A stretch of 64,000 bases of DNA from the NCBI RefSeq assembly GCF_041146795.1, contig NC_135177.1, positions 18,861,560 to 18,925,559 on the forward strand, written 5' to 3'. A program made the position numbers and the translations under genes. Positions 1 to 28,501 of the stretch are shown in pieces (position 1 is the stretch's first letter; each line of letters opens with the position of its first letter). The stretch comes from Maylandia zebra. Its lineage: Eukaryota; Chordata; Actinopteri; Cichliformes; Cichlidae. The notes below the pieces were generated by a model. That model did not search any database. It saw only the letters and a list, made by a program, of their open reading frames with translations, and was not told the origin of the DNA.

Positions 1-166
1 TCGTGCTTTCACGTCCAACATGTTTTGTGTGTCTTTGTGCTCACTCTTGGTGGTTCTGTGGCACTGACTTTATATCCTTGCCACTGATCTATTTGCTTAG
101 TATGAATCCAATTCACTGTAGCTGTATTTTATTTTATTTTATTTTTTTGTGCTGCTTGTCTGTCAG

Positions 167-11217
<11,051 letters not shown>

Positions 11218-11613
11218 TAGTCGAACAAATTCTATACGGTACGGCTTGTGAGTCGACCGTATCCATTCAATAGAGTATTGTAAAACAGATATTCACCACT
11301 GTGTTTTTCTGTTATCATCATTCTCTTTGAATTGTATCTCACCAATCACCTTGAATGAAAAGGCAAAAACCGAGATGTGACATAATGCAAAATTTCAATT
11401 TTCAAGTGTTTTGACTTTTTTTTTGTATATTCTGATCATTTGAAATTTTCCTCAAAAGATTGGTTTGACCTAATGTACTGACTGTTACAAAAAGCTGAAC
11501 AAGCTTAAAGGAAGCTGGAAGAAAGGGAATGAATAGGTTGAGGGGGGGAAAGTACAAGACCCACATGCAATCAAGGATGTCAAACCGATGCTATTGTACA
11601 AGCTTTTTCTATT

Positions 11614-11619
11614 AATAAA
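11614..11619 (+). terminator. Candidate nephrin polyadenylation signal AATAAA
   Basis: This AATAAA lies about 400 bp downstream of the nephrin stop at 11217, so 11218 to about 11640 may be its 3' UTR. No transcript evidence is available. Confidence 0.4.
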
Positions 11620-14600
11620 ATTCTTCATCTCCTTTTTGAGCTTGTTTTTTTCCTTCCCTGAAATCATAGTCTATTCTCCTCTTCCACTCTTGCCCCTTTC
11701 ACCTTTGCCCTGCTTCTTGGAGCCAAGTGCTGGTCACTACTCACGCTCCCCTCCCCCCCATCCATCGCTTTGGCCTGCAGGTAGACATGAGTCAGTGAGA
11801 CATAAAAATGGACTGACACGGCTGTGCGCTGGGGCAGAAGCAGTACAGACTGACGGTGCCACCCTGGCAGACATCATCCTTTTGACCCATCCTACATCGA
11901 CATTTTCCAACATGTATCCAGATGAGAACAGTGTGCCATCCCTCCTTTGTCTCCTACAAAGAGTTTCAGATCTCACAGTTAGTCTGTGGGAATCCCTACA
12001 ATGGGATTGTAGTGAGGGGTATTTAGCACAGTTATGTCTTCGGGAGGTAAAGCCATATCTAGGGCCAGGCTCTAATCCTGTTTTCTCTGGGATTGAAGTT
12101 CGGCTCGCAGCATCAGAGAGAGCGAGAGAAGGAGAAACCATGCAGGGAATTTGTCTTGCAGAGTCGCGGCGAGTGGGCAGTCAGGGAGCGATAGCGAGAG
12201 CAGAAGACAGGGTTAAGCTAAGCCGCTGCTGTGGCCACTGCTCCAAAATTCTTCTCTAGTTCAGAGAAAAGCAGTTCGCCGAAGGCTTTCACTCCACAGC
12301 CCATGCAATAGTTTTAATCTTTGTAGATATTTTTCAAAACCCAAATGGCATTACACCAGACATTTAAAAACAAAACAAAAAACAAAACAAAACAATGATG
12401 TTGACAATGAATTCTGATCAAATGTGTGAGATCTGATTGTAAAGGCAATTTAGAAGAAAAAAAAAAAAAACAAACCTCTGCAAAAATGCAAGTCTCTCTG
12501 TGACACTGTCCTTCCATTGTAAAGCATAGCAGTGCTTTTAGCTAAATTCTTACATCAGCTTTCTTTATTTCTTTTATCAGAGTGGAGACAGTGTAGATGC
12601 TAATATTCAGCAGATGCAGTGTTTACTTCACTGTTTTAGTTTAGCCTGTAAGGAAGCTAATATTTGGTAATTGTCACCTGACACAAAGTACAGCCGAGTA
12701 ATGCATTTTGACCCATTCACAGTGCTTGGCCAATTAAGTGCTATTATTATCAACTGAGCCATGCTGCTGGCTCAAAGAAATAACATACAGATAGCTTTAT
12801 ATTAAAGAGTTATATGAAGAGTAATACTAGTAGCACTATTTTAAGAAGACGTTTAATAACTTGTGTGTCTATCTTTCTGAAAGTGCTTTCGGAACTAATC
12901 ACTCATCAGCTTAATGTACTCATATTGGCATGTTGGCCTGACAACAGCTTGGCTACATGAGTTGCTTTTCCTGCAGTGCAGTTACAGGGTACTCTTTATT
13001 TATAGTAGTGCATGTAAGCTGTAAGGAGAACAGAAGCTCTTCAAAGTTTCAATAGATCTTTTAGATTCCACCCAATATGCACAAATAGTGACTGGGTTTT
13101 CTCACATCTCTATACAAATCCGTTATGCACACACCCTTCCAGCTTCCTCTTTCCCCTCCAAGTACGTTTCATCACATCAGCGTCACATAACTCTCTGCTA
13201 CAGTCCAAAAATCATGGTTAGAAAGAATATGGTAAATATGGTAACTTGCTATCTTTTTTTTATTAACATCATGTGGTCTGCTCTTACTACCAAGTGCAAA
13301 TTATTTCAGCAGAAATATTGACTTATATGAGGCTGGTACAATCCAAAATTTTGTCAAACCCACATATTTCTGTCTCCTCAGCGGGACGTGTGTGCCAGGA
13401 GATAAAACTAAATGTTTTACTATGATTCCTCAGTCACGCATGCTATTCTCCATCATGAACTGTTTGTCTCATTACTGAACAGTTGTTCACTTCCTGTCTG
13501 ACTGCAGTTTTGTGCCAAAGCCTGTTCATAATGTATCGTTTTAGCTCAGGCAGGAACAGTAATCTGCTAAAATGAAGGCTTGACGGCTCAATATTGTATG
13601 TCAGCTTCTATTTTTCCTCATTGGCCTCGTGAACATTTGTGATGTGTTGTTTTCAGAGGATTCTCAAGAGAGCTCGAAAAGGCAGGCTGTATGAGAGCAC
13701 AATTAAGTCAAAAGAAGGGGGGGGCGGAATTAAGCGACTAATTACCTCATTGGTTTGGTTTAACATCTTCCTTACCACTCTCAGGTAAGTGTTTGGGGAG
13801 GGGGAAAAGGTAAGATTTAATAAATCCTCTTTATTGCTTTACCTAGTTGTGCTGCCAGCTGGGAGCAAACTCAAAAATTTAACTGTAATTTCTGCAAACT
13901 CTGTCAATGCTCTCATTATTGAGAAATCAAATCAAGAAATCAAATCAAAGCAACCACAGGTTTAACAAATTAGAACATGATTTCACTGGCAGCTATCATG
14001 ACTCGCTTTGTGGCCCTGCTCTCCTGTTGTTGGGAAGAAGGATGTAATTTGCCCCAACATGTGAATGATAGACTACAACTAACTAAACAGAATATTAGAT
14101 AATGGAATAATATTAGCAGGTAGAAAGACAATGAATTGTTAATGTTGACAAGGTGGGAACCAAAAGCCTGCTACCTGTAATGTATATACAGTACGGTAGA
14201 ACTAGTTCAGTTGGGTGTTTTTATTATTCAATCTTTTTTGTGTGGCAGTCTTCTGGGATAAATAAAGACAATGATAAGCATTATTATTATTTCAGTGTCA
14301 GAGTCTGATATGAAAGGTTTTAGGAACTTTATACTATTTTACATTTTCACATCCTGAAATCCCAGAATACAGTATCCATTTGCCAGAGCCTGCTATGTTG
14401 TCATGTTTAAACAAAAAATATTGTCTCATTGTAGACTTTAGCAAATGAATACAGTAAACCTCTTCAAGGCTACTTCCCCAGTAGCCTCTTTGTGATGGCC
14501 AAACCTGTGGCCACACTCTAAAGTCGGTACCTTTTGTATTTTCATTCTTCATTTGAACATAGTAATACATTTTAGTTGCCAATAACTTTATTGATTGGTT

Positions 14601-14959
14601 TGGATACATTTGTTCTATTTGTAAGCGCGCACATTTAGTTTACTTATGTATTCATACTACTTAATTTCTTTGCTTTCTGACTAACTTTTGTCTTTTTATT
14701 TCTTACCTGCCATCATCCCTGGGAGTTGCTGGACAAAAGATGGTAGCCAGGGTTTGAAACCATTAAATACAAAGGAAGATAATTGGACCACACCACCACT
14801 TCCTGCTGAAGGGGGAATATGTGTTTTTTTTTAACTTTAAAAACAAAGTATTTGTATTTAATTAAATATTTGAGTTTAGGGTTTAATGGGGTTTTTTGAT
14901 TTTCTTCTTTAGTGTTTAGTTTATTAACAAACTAGATTGTACTGCATCGTTTGTGATTT

Positions 14960-15260
14960 ATGATTGTGTTTTGTTTGTTACCCCCTCATGTGTCACAATG
15001 GTCTGATCAGCCATTATATATATACCCTTGTATGTCATTTCATGTTTTAGGTCAATTGTGTATATTTGGGCAGTCATTTGGTTTGTTAAGTTTGCAGTCT
15101 TTGCCTGAGTTCAGTTTTGTTTCTTTGACCTCTTTTATGAGCTCAACATTTATTAGTCTTGTAAATATAATTTTTGGGGGTTAAATAAATGGAAACTATA
15201 TTTTTCTAATAATTCCTGGGCTCCTCCTGTTTTTCAACTCGGTCCATCACACTCTTTCAG
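14960..15260 (+). mobile_element. Possible solo LTR remnant
   Basis: A TATA-like stretch (ATTATATATATACCC, about 15013-15027) is followed about 150 bp later by TAAATAAA (15182-15189) and a CCTGGGCTCC-type stretch. This spacing resembles promoter, R region and polyadenylation signal of an LTR. No target duplication or paired LTR was found, so this is weak. Confidence 0.22.
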
Positions 15261-17739
15261 CAGAATAACAGGGCTTGCCAGTTTTACAAACTGTCCCTGA
15301 ATGCCTGACAGGCACTTCAAGGTGTTTATTTGCTCTTTAGATCAGATACAGATGGATTACCTGTGGGAAAATCAAGTCCAATGCATTAAACAGAATTTGT
15401 TGCTTTCTCAGTGGCTGATACCACGTGACATGCTTCCTGGATTTTTATTTATTTATTTATGTATTTATTTTGAGTCTGTGCCTCTATGATGGCTAAGGGT
15501 GGGCCTTCTTAGTAGTAGACAGAAGGTTTAAATGACCAGTGAATTCTCATCATGTACTCGGCTTCCATTTATTCCCAAGTTAACCCTTCAACACTCTTCT
15601 GGTCAAATTTGAACAGTTTTGACATTTGACAGCAACAAAAATGTCCTAAATGTCATTCTTTTATCATGAAATTTGACACACAAACACACAAAGATGAAAA
15701 TATTTAAAACATTTTCTTTGGGTGCTATTAAAGTCTGAGGCTGCACAGAGTCAAATTTGAGGGTTTCAGATCCACCAGTGTGGGTCAAATCAAATAAAAT
15801 GAAATTGGTGCTTTTAGGGAATTACAAAATAGAGAAGCTGTATCTCCCTTACATGCCTGTGTGTAATTTTTTCTGGGACAGAGTTCAAGGGGGAACTTGA
15901 CATTGTCACGAGAGCTGTCTGTGTTCCTACCACACCTGCCCAGGTTCCCACAGACACAGGCACCTGCTGGTTTTTGAAGGATCATGGGAGAATCTTGAAA
16001 GAGTAAAACAGCACAGGAGCGATGATGTGTGGTGCACAAAAAGAGCAGGAGTCTTACGGAGGTCAATTTACTCTACTAAGTGAGATTTAATCTAATCTAA
16101 TTGAGATTAAACTAACTCGTATGAAAATGTATATCAAAAGGAGGGTTGGGTGGGAATGGGATTAGGGAGGGGGTGGGGTCATAAGATTATAGATAGTATC
16201 TGTGCTGCCATTTCAGTGAGTGTGGGAAAGTCCCGCATGCAAGGCTTTCTACCACTGGTTCCAAAGCACAGACTACTGCTTGGTTAGTGTTTGTGAACAA
16301 ACATGAGCAACTATAACTGTGAAAATCCGCTAGCAACCAAAGCAATTACGAATTACTACGTTTTTGATGCAGCAATCAGTTTCACCCAGCAAGAGTCAGG
16401 AAGGAGTGACGTAGTTATGAAATACACATGTTTTCCATTTGAGCGTGTTTAGTATGGCGGACAAATCTTGAGCAATGTGTGCATGTCATCAGGTTAGAAA
16501 CCTCAAAAGACAATTGTGAGGGAGTTCTTGGTTTGAGTCATACGTCGAAGGTGTGAAAATGTCAGCTGTATGTAAGGTTTAAGCAACGAAAAAGCGGATA
16601 ACCAGACTGTGTCATCTTCTGTTGTTCCAGGGTCCAGTTGTAACACTCACTTGAATATTCTTGAGCATTTTACATCATCTCTGCCCAGCCCTATATTCAC
16701 CATGCTGCAGTGCATTTTGTATTCTTAAATGGCATTCAGGTTTTCTGCAATTAGGCTCTTCTGATCTGCCAGCCATTAATCCATCATCAGTGAGCCTAAC
16801 TGCTGCATCCTGGGAGCACCCCAGTTTTGGAGGAGCTCTGACTCATCTAGCCATCAAGTTGGCCCATTTTCCTTGCTCACATCAGTTTCAAGAGCACTGT
16901 AATGATTCACCTGTCAGTGGTTGATTAGTGTAAATATTAACACTTCTTAAAACAAACAAACAAAAAAAAACCATTTCACATAAAAATGTGAAAAGCTGTT
17001 CAAAATGCATCACCAGCACTCTGCACAAAGACTCTCCTCTGCAAGTCTTCTTGAATTGCAGGCTTTGTCTGCTGTAACAGTGTAGGTTTGTGCTTCTCAG
17101 TTTGGTAAAGCTCTTAGGTCACAATCACAACCTTCATTTCTTCAGCCTTGAAGCAATAAAGCACGACAGACAAAAAGCAGTAATTCAAGAGTCTGGCAAT
17201 TCCAATTCCTTAAAACTTCAGTACATCACAATAAATATGAAGGAAGCGGCTTTCTGTAGTGATATGTTCTGGGGTATGAGTATGAACGTTGATTATAATC
17301 AGTGCGGTAATAAGTCTTTAAACTGCTATGTATAAATAACTCTTACAAAACATAAAGAAACTGTACACAGGGCAGCTTTTCTATATGCTTTAAAATATAG
17401 GGTTAAAATTCAAAGTGAATAATACACATTGCCGGCCTCTGGCCTTTATTTTTTTGCAATCTCATTGCGTTCAGGGACTGATAATTAATACAGCATGCAA
17501 TGCATTTTTAAGTGAATGTAAACATGCCTGCAATCCCTTAATACAAGGTCACATTTCTTTGTTTTTGCAAGCCAGCGTCAGATGAGAGATGGAGAGAAAA
17601 CAGGAAATAAATGTGAAGCAAGATGGTTGACTAGCCCAGATAGATACAGTAGGAAGAGAAGGCATACGGTGCTTTGATGAAGCAGAAGTACAAACTGAAA
17701 ACTGGAAGCCAAAGAACACAGAGGAAGAGACTAAGAAAG

Positions 17740-17742
<3 letters not shown>

Positions 17743-17772
<30 letters not shown>
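17743..17772. repeat. (GA)n microsatellite
   Basis: About 15 perfect GA units. Confidence 0.95.
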
Positions 17773-17775
<3 letters not shown>

Positions 17776-17860
17776 AAAGTCTGAAAATGAATTCAGACAA
17801 ATGGGTGAGGAAGTAGTGGGTGATCACATGGGTGTGGTTGGTTAACCGTTTCTCCACTAG

Positions 17861-17955
17861 CCTTGCACACAAGTGACACACAGAGGAGAGCGCTGTGGAT
17901 GATGAAGCTGCGGATACATCTCTGGACTCGGGCACCTCGCAGGATGGATACAAAG
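17861..17955 (+). other. Candidate 5' exon of the FXYD gene
   Basis: The segment is preceded by CTCCACTAG and followed by a good donor (AAAG|GTAAGC, 17956). From an ATG at 17899 it is open for 19 codons and would join the exon at 19346 in frame. It could be a 5' UTR exon or, less likely, an N-terminal extension. The ATG at 19346 starts a normal signal peptide and sits directly after an acceptor, so some upstream exon must exist. Confidence 0.3.
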
Positions 17956-19345
17956 GTAAGCATAATAGCCTGGATGAAAGACTGAATATCCCAGGGCTGA
18001 AGGGTGTTTTGGTCTAACCCAAGTGAAAAGAGATTGATGGAGGATGACAGACAAATGGATGAACAGACAGACGGAGAGTGAGTGAGAGTGCAAGATGTGA
18101 CAAACAGGCAGGCGGGTCAGGCTAGGGGAAGGGAAAGACGTCTGTACAGCCCAGGGGATACAGGCCTCATCTTGACATATGCTCTGGAGTGAAATGAAGA
18201 TTGGCATGACCTGCTAATCTGAGCTGTCAGAGCTCATGACGGCCACAAATGCTCACCTGTCACACTGTTCCCAGCCCGGAGGATGAGCTGCCACTGGATA
18301 GGTCAAAGATCATGATTAATTTTTTTTTTTTTTTTCACTGGGAGTGGATTCAAACGAAGTCCCTGGCACAGACTTCCTTTAGCCTCCCTGCCTGCTTCTG
18401 TTGCTCATCGTTGGCAGGTGTTGCTATGAAATTATACATCACAATACACTTTTATTTCCTACTTCTGTTTTTTTGTTTTGTTTTGTTTTTGTTTAAGCCG
18501 TGGGCAAAATATTGAGGGGGAGGAAGAAATAGCCAACGTTTTCCACTGATGTGGAGGTTGCGGCTCGCCGGTACAAGGATTTCTATTATCATGAAAAGAG
18601 TCGTTTTGACATATGCTCCAATGCCATTTTTTAATTGGTGACAGCTAACAAAATATGATGAAGTTAGATCTATACAGCTACAAAGTTTAGCACAGGCATA
18701 TGTGGGAGGACTGCATCTATAATATGTGGCCTCGATCACTCACATTTGACAAAAAAAAGTGTCTTATAAAGTCTGACATTCAAAGTAAGAATTTGTTTTC
18801 TGCTATGCTGAATGAGGCATGTGGGTGATGTCGCCGCGTGCTATAGGAGGAAGAGGAAGCTGCCATGTGGCACGAACCTGACTGATTACAGCTTCCTGAC
18901 TGGTAACTGAGCGGTGCACAATATGTTGGAGAGTGAATACTGTATTGCCTCAATCGTCTACCCGGAGCCTTTCATTCCCAGGGCTAACAACTGTATGATC
19001 ATTACATGACTGCAGAGACACAGTACAAATCAGTAGCGTTTTTCTCAGTGCTAATGATCAGCCATTTGTCTGCATGCGGTATGGATGTGCTTGAATATTC
19101 TATAACACATGCACCAGAGGATGTAGTCAACGTGTCACCAGTCGTTTTCAAAAGGGCCATCTGAGTTATCTGAGGCGCACTCAGTTACTTTCTACAGTAG
19201 ATCGTAGAGGTCATTTCAATCCTGTAACCACTGATTGTGTGAAAACTGCACAACAGTTTGTTCAGACAGTAGTTGAGAGCTGCATTCTCTGCATCACTGT
19301 TTCACAGCATCTCATGAAAACATGTTTTGTTTTTATTTCTTTCAG

Positions 19346-23875
<4,530 letters not shown>

Positions 23876-24017
23876 GGAGAGAGCACGTATGAATCCAGTA
23901 ACCAAAGAAAACAGCTGCAAGAAAACAACCAGGAATCCATCAATCGAAAAACACCTGACAGTCTGTGTGTGCGTGAATGTGGACTGACACACTGCTTAGT
24001 AACTGTCATAGAAAAAC
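23876..24017 (+). other. 3' UTR of the FXYD gene
   Basis: The sequence from the TAA at 23873 to the polyadenylation signal at 24018 is a short 3' UTR continuous with the terminal exon. Confidence 0.6.
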
Positions 24018-24023
24018 AATAAA
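24018..24023 (+). terminator. FXYD gene polyadenylation signal AATAAA
   Basis: AATAAATAAA lies 143 bp after the stop codon, in a normal position for the terminal exon. Confidence 0.65.
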
Positions 24024-24595
24024 TAAACTTGGAAATCATGATTCATGCTGACAAGTAAAAAAAGTGGAACCATCATCGGGTTCATCATGGTCAACTATTT
24101 CAATAGTTGGCAAGAAAAATTCCTTTAAAAAGTTAAGTGATTATTTATCCGGGACAATAATGAATAGATGAATCCCACTTTAATCAAACCTTCAGCCATG
24201 AAGCAGGCTGGTTTCTAATGACCTTTGCATCTTGTAACTAATGCCATAGCCACGGGCAGTGTCTCACAGCTCGGATTTATTATTAAAGGTTATGAGGAAT
24301 AACCCCGCATCATCTCATATTTGACAATCTCGCACAGCCCTTTTCACTGTTCTGTGAGGATATAAAAATAAAAGTTAGCTCACTTCATCATAGCTCCCAC
24401 ACTCGCTTTACACTTTGAATCTTAACGAAAAAGGATGTTTAGTAAGAGTGTCTAAGCCTCTTAGTGGCTCTATGCTTGTAAGCGAGTAAAGCCCTAGATT
24501 AAACAACATCCATTGGCACATTATCTCTGTATCCATATGGCATCAAAATTATGCAAACAAGAAACTGGGAGAAGGCACGCAGATTTCATAACACA

Positions 24596-24601
24596 TTTAT
24601 T
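24596..24601 (-). terminator. Candidate polyadenylation signal for the minus-strand membrane-protein gene
   Basis: TTTATT on the plus strand reads AATAAA on the minus strand. If used, the 3' UTR of the 28.5-kb gene would be almost 4 kb long and would contain the Tc1 insertion. Other minus-strand signals (for example near 27603) are equally possible. Confidence 0.25.
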
Positions 24602-24848
24602 AAAAAACAAACACAGTCCAGAGCGCAGCATAGATACACAATATACAGTAGTATGTTGTAATCACCATCAGAAGAAAATCAAGGTGACTGCAGCTGTGCA
24701 AACAGATCCAATTCATCATATTCTGTCACCTACAGTTTTCCTGTGAGCTATCACACATGTACATATATTGTGATCGTTGGCACAAAATAAACATGAGTTT
24801 ACCTTAAGAGAAAAGTGCATAAAAACATAAGTAACTTCTTAAAACATA

Positions 24849-26334
24849 CAGGTCCTTCTCAAAAAATTTGCATATTGTGATAAAGTGCATTATTTTCTGT
24901 AATGTACTGATAAACAGACTTTCATATATTTTAGATTCATTACACACAACTGAAGTAGTTCAAGCCTTTTGTTTTAATATTGATGATTTTGGCATACAGC
25001 TCATGAAAACCCAAAATTCCTATCTCAGAAAATTAGCATATTTCATCCGACCAATAAAAGAAAAGTGTTTTTAATACAAAAAAAGTCAACCTTCAAATAA
25101 TTATGTTCAGTTATGCACTCAATACTTGGTCGGGAATCCTTTTGCAGAAATGACTGCTTCAATGCGGCGTGGCATAGAGGCAATCAGCCTGTGGCACTGC
25201 TGAGGTGTTATGGAGGCCCAGGATGCTTCGATAGCGGCCTTAAGCTCATCCAGAGTGTTGGGTCTTGCGTCTCTCAACTTTCTCTTCACAATATCCCACA
25301 GATTCTCTATGGGGTTCAGGTCAGGAGAGTTGGCAGGCCAATTGAGCACAGTAATACCATGGTGGGTAAACCATTTAACAGTGGTTTTGGCACTGTGAGC
25401 AGGTGCCAGGTCGTGCTGAAAAATGAAATCTTCATCTCCATAAAGCTTGTCAGCAGATGGAAGCATGAAGTGCTCCAAAATCTCCTGATAGCTAGCTGCA
25501 TTGACCCTGCCCTTGATAAAACACAGTGGACCAACACCAGCAGCTGACATGGCACCCCAGACCATCACTGACTGTGGGTACTTGACACTGGACTTCAGGC
25601 ATTTTGACATTTCCCTCTCCCCAGTCTTCCTCCAGACTCTGGCACCTTGATTTCCGAATGACATGCAAAAGTTGCTTTCATCTGAAAAAAGTACTTTGGA
25701 CCACTGAGCAACAGTCCAGTGCTGCTTCTCTGTAGCCCAGGTCAGGCGCTTCTGCCGCTGTTTCTGGTTCAAAAGTGGCTTGACCTGGGGAATGCGGCAC
25801 CTGTAGCCCATTTCCTGCACACGCCTGTACACGGTGGCTCTGGATGTTTCTACTCCAGACTCAGTCCACTGCTTCCGCAGGTCCCCCAAGGTCTGGAATC
25901 GGTCCTTCTCCACAATCTTCCTCAGGGTCCGGTCACCTCTTCTCATTGTGCAGCGTTTTCTGCCACACTTTTTCCTTCCCACAGACTTCCCACTGAGGTG
26001 CCTTGATACAGCACTCTGGGAACAGCCTATTTGTTCAGAAATTTCTTTCTGTGTCTTACCCTCCTGCTTGAGGGTGTCAATGATGGCCTTCTGGACAGCA
26101 GTCAGGTCAGGCCCGTTTAGAGAACCTTTTCATGATATGCTCATTTTTTGAGATAGGAATTTGGGGTTTTCATGAGCTGTATGCTAAAATCATCAATATT
26201 AAAACAATGAAAGGCTTGAACTACTTCAGTTGTGTGTAATGAATCTAAAATATATGAAAGTCTAATGTTTATCAGTACATTACAGAAAATAATGCACTTT
26301 ATCACAATATGCTATTTTCTTTGAGAAGGACCTG
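24849..26334 (-). mobile_element. Tc1-like DNA transposon, near complete
   Basis: The element is 1486 bp, flanked by TA on both sides (24847-24848 and 26335-26336). Its ends are inverted repeats of roughly 195-200 bp beginning CAGGTCCTTCTCAAA at left and, reversed, at right; they differ by small substitutions and indels. The transposase frame lies between them on the minus strand. Few differences between the two repeats suggest a fairly recent insertion. Confidence 0.95.
25119..26114 (-). pseudogene. Tc1-family transposase, frameshifted near its N-terminus
   Basis: DDE transposases of this family cut and paste the element at TA sites. The minus-strand frame is open for about 330 codons. It shows the paired-like helix-turn-helix region (QKAIIDTLKQEGKTQKEIS, then CSQSAVSRHLSGK), a basic GRKKCGRKR stretch, a second DNA-binding part (RATVYRRVQEMGYRCRIP) and the catalytic motifs FSDESNF (first D), FQHDLAPAH (second D) and [13 protein letters not shown] (E). 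The only ATG in the usual place, at 26131-26133, is in another frame and meets a stop after eight codons, so the N-terminus is broken by a small indel near 26110-26118. All catalytic residues remain. The copy is probably inactive as it stands but could bind or be mobilised in trans. Confidence 0.9.
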
Positions 26335-28501
26335 TAATGTAGTTTTGTATGAAACTAAATAAAAAAACAAAACAAAACATATATACATTTTACAAACTCC
26401 CACTATCAGTGGGCCCCACCCAGAATCATAATAAAATCTTTCTCCAAAACATGAGATTTCTATAGAGACAATGCAAGTGCATTGCTGTGTACATTTGTAA
26501 ATACATGGATTATACTGTGTATTAGAAAGCAAGATTAAGTGCACAGTTTCGCAATGCTTTTAGCCTGCAAAGATAAATATATCAGTAGTTAAAACAAACA
26601 AAACAAAAAAAACCCAAAACAGATATTAGCATAACCCTTTCCATTTACATCACTGAGATAGGAGGGGATGAAAAACAAAACAAAACAAAACAAAAACAAA
26701 AAAAGCTCCACAGCAACATTTGCTTTACACAAATAGAGTCACAACAGTTAGGCTTTACGAGACTGAGCAGCTGAGTAGAATTTGGTTAAAGGCGTGCTGG
26801 TGCTGAATAACTCTTTGGGTTTCCGCATGAGCCCGATTGCTTTCTACATTGCTACATCGGTTTTGGAAATGTGCTATGCTTGTCCTACAAAGTGAGAATC
26901 AGTAAATACTAAGGGACAGACTGACAGACAGAGAAGAGTGAAATGTTTCGTGCTGCAATTTTTTTCCCCTCAAATAGTCCTCTTTTTGAAATGGTGACAG
27001 ATATTGAAGGCTTACAGGGGAATGCTACACTTTCAAGACATAACAATAGCGCAGGGCACAGTAAAAACAAAACGCACAAACAATAATCACATCTGGGTTA
27101 CATCGAGTGGGAAGCATAGTTTTTTTTTTGTTTTTGTTTTTAAACGAAAGCACTTCAGCACACACACCAATAGGGAGTGCACATCCTTGATAAGGACCTG
27201 ATTGCATAGTTGTTGTGGGGGGAGAGGGGGGGGAGGTTTGCTCTCAGGTCTGGATGGCAGCCAGGCCCACTCCCCAGTGGCAAGATATATTGCAAGATAT
27301 TTAGTGGAAGAGAAAAGTGAGACGCTGCTTCGGCAAATCCACTATTTAACTCTATATAGTCATTCCCAGTGTTATTAATTCCATTATCAGTGCTCCTTCT
27401 GATGGCACAGACAAAAAGCTGACAAGGAAAACAGATTCCCTTTTGCCGACAAACAACCAGGGAAGCCGGCACCTTAGATTCTTGGATAGAAAGGGTTCCT
27501 GCACACAGCACGAAAAGGTTGATTTGCATAAAACCAGAGAAAACTGTGTGTTCTGTATGAATGAAACAAAGGCATTGTTGGCATTTTCCCCAATCATCCT
27601 ACTTTATTTAATTCTTGAGATTTTATCCTTCCCTCCCTCATAACGAGGTTCTCTGTAACAGTGTGGGAGGCATTAATCTAACTCTCCACAGCATTCAGAG
27701 AGCTATTTACAATCTAAAGTGAAAGCCTTTCAAGAAGAGGGGATTGGAAAACATCATCATTCATGGTGGTTGATTAATTTGTGGCAGTGCAGGAAGGTTT
27801 TAGCACTAGCCATTTCCACTTGTTTCAGGGGTTTCCCCCCCCTCTCCTCTTGTAACTGGAAGTTAAGAAGAAGTGAACGGGTTTTTATCTTCCTATTTTG
27901 TTGCCTCCTGTCATTCCTAATGGGCCAGGAAGAGAAAATGTGACACAAGTGAATAGGAATGAACGTGAGGCCGGCTTAGGCTGGATTAGTGTGGTTTGTC
28001 TCACTCAACGACCATTTCACATAGACGGGTCTCTCAGAGTTACACTGCATAGTCGTTGGGAATAATTTCTTGTCTCAGGAATTAAAGGGGGAAAAAAAAA
28101 AAAAAAAAAAATCAGGGAGTTCTGGCTGTGCTAAATTATCCCTTTCAACAAAAGGAGCTTTAAGCCACATTCACTGGCTTTGATTTGGATTCCTCAAATA
28201 GAATCCAATTAGAAGGTTTGACTGTGTTCCAAAAGTCCCAGGCTAAATTATGTGTATGTACAGAACAAATGACTGGGACAAACACAAAAATATACAAAAA
28301 ACAAACAAACAAAAAACATACTGCATATGCTACACATGTATAGGAGGTTATGTGGGAGGGAGGAATGAACTGAACATTCAGAAGCAGGCTGTTGTTCCAA
28401 GAAGTCTAGCTGTCCTGAGTCAAAGAGTAGGAGATAACATTTCCTGATGCATCGACCTCTCTTGCCTGTGTGTTATAGGGCTTGAAGCTGTAGACCAGGA
28501 A
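26335..28501. other. Gene-less stretch downstream of the minus-strand gene
   Basis: No exons were recognised. It contains A-rich tracts (26680-26705, 28088-28111) and short open frames without domains. It may be 3' UTR of the gene ending at 28502. Confidence 0.5.

Larger units (their letters stand above)
11620..17860. other. Intergenic DNA between nphs1 and the FXYD gene
   Basis: About 6 kb without a recognisable gene. It holds a 223-codon open frame at 11588-12259 with no domain (rejected), possible LTR-like sequence near 15.0-15.25 kb, a stretch at 15595-15800 that shares short words with 53.6 kb, and a (GA)n run at 17743-17772. It could hold regulatory DNA for either neighbour; nothing specific can be shown. 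Confidence 0.6.

Noticed and set aside
11588..12259. 223-codon plus-strand open frame downstream of nephrin
   Set aside because: No domain, no signal peptide, low-complexity leading part, no convincing splice context; probably 3' UTR or intergenic DNA.
17549..17953. 134-codon minus-strand open frame with Ser-Leu repeats
   Set aside because: The repeat part is the (GA)n microsatellite read in reverse; the rest has no domain.
25113..25547. 144-codon plus-strand frame
   Set aside because: Antisense shadow of the Tc1 transposase.
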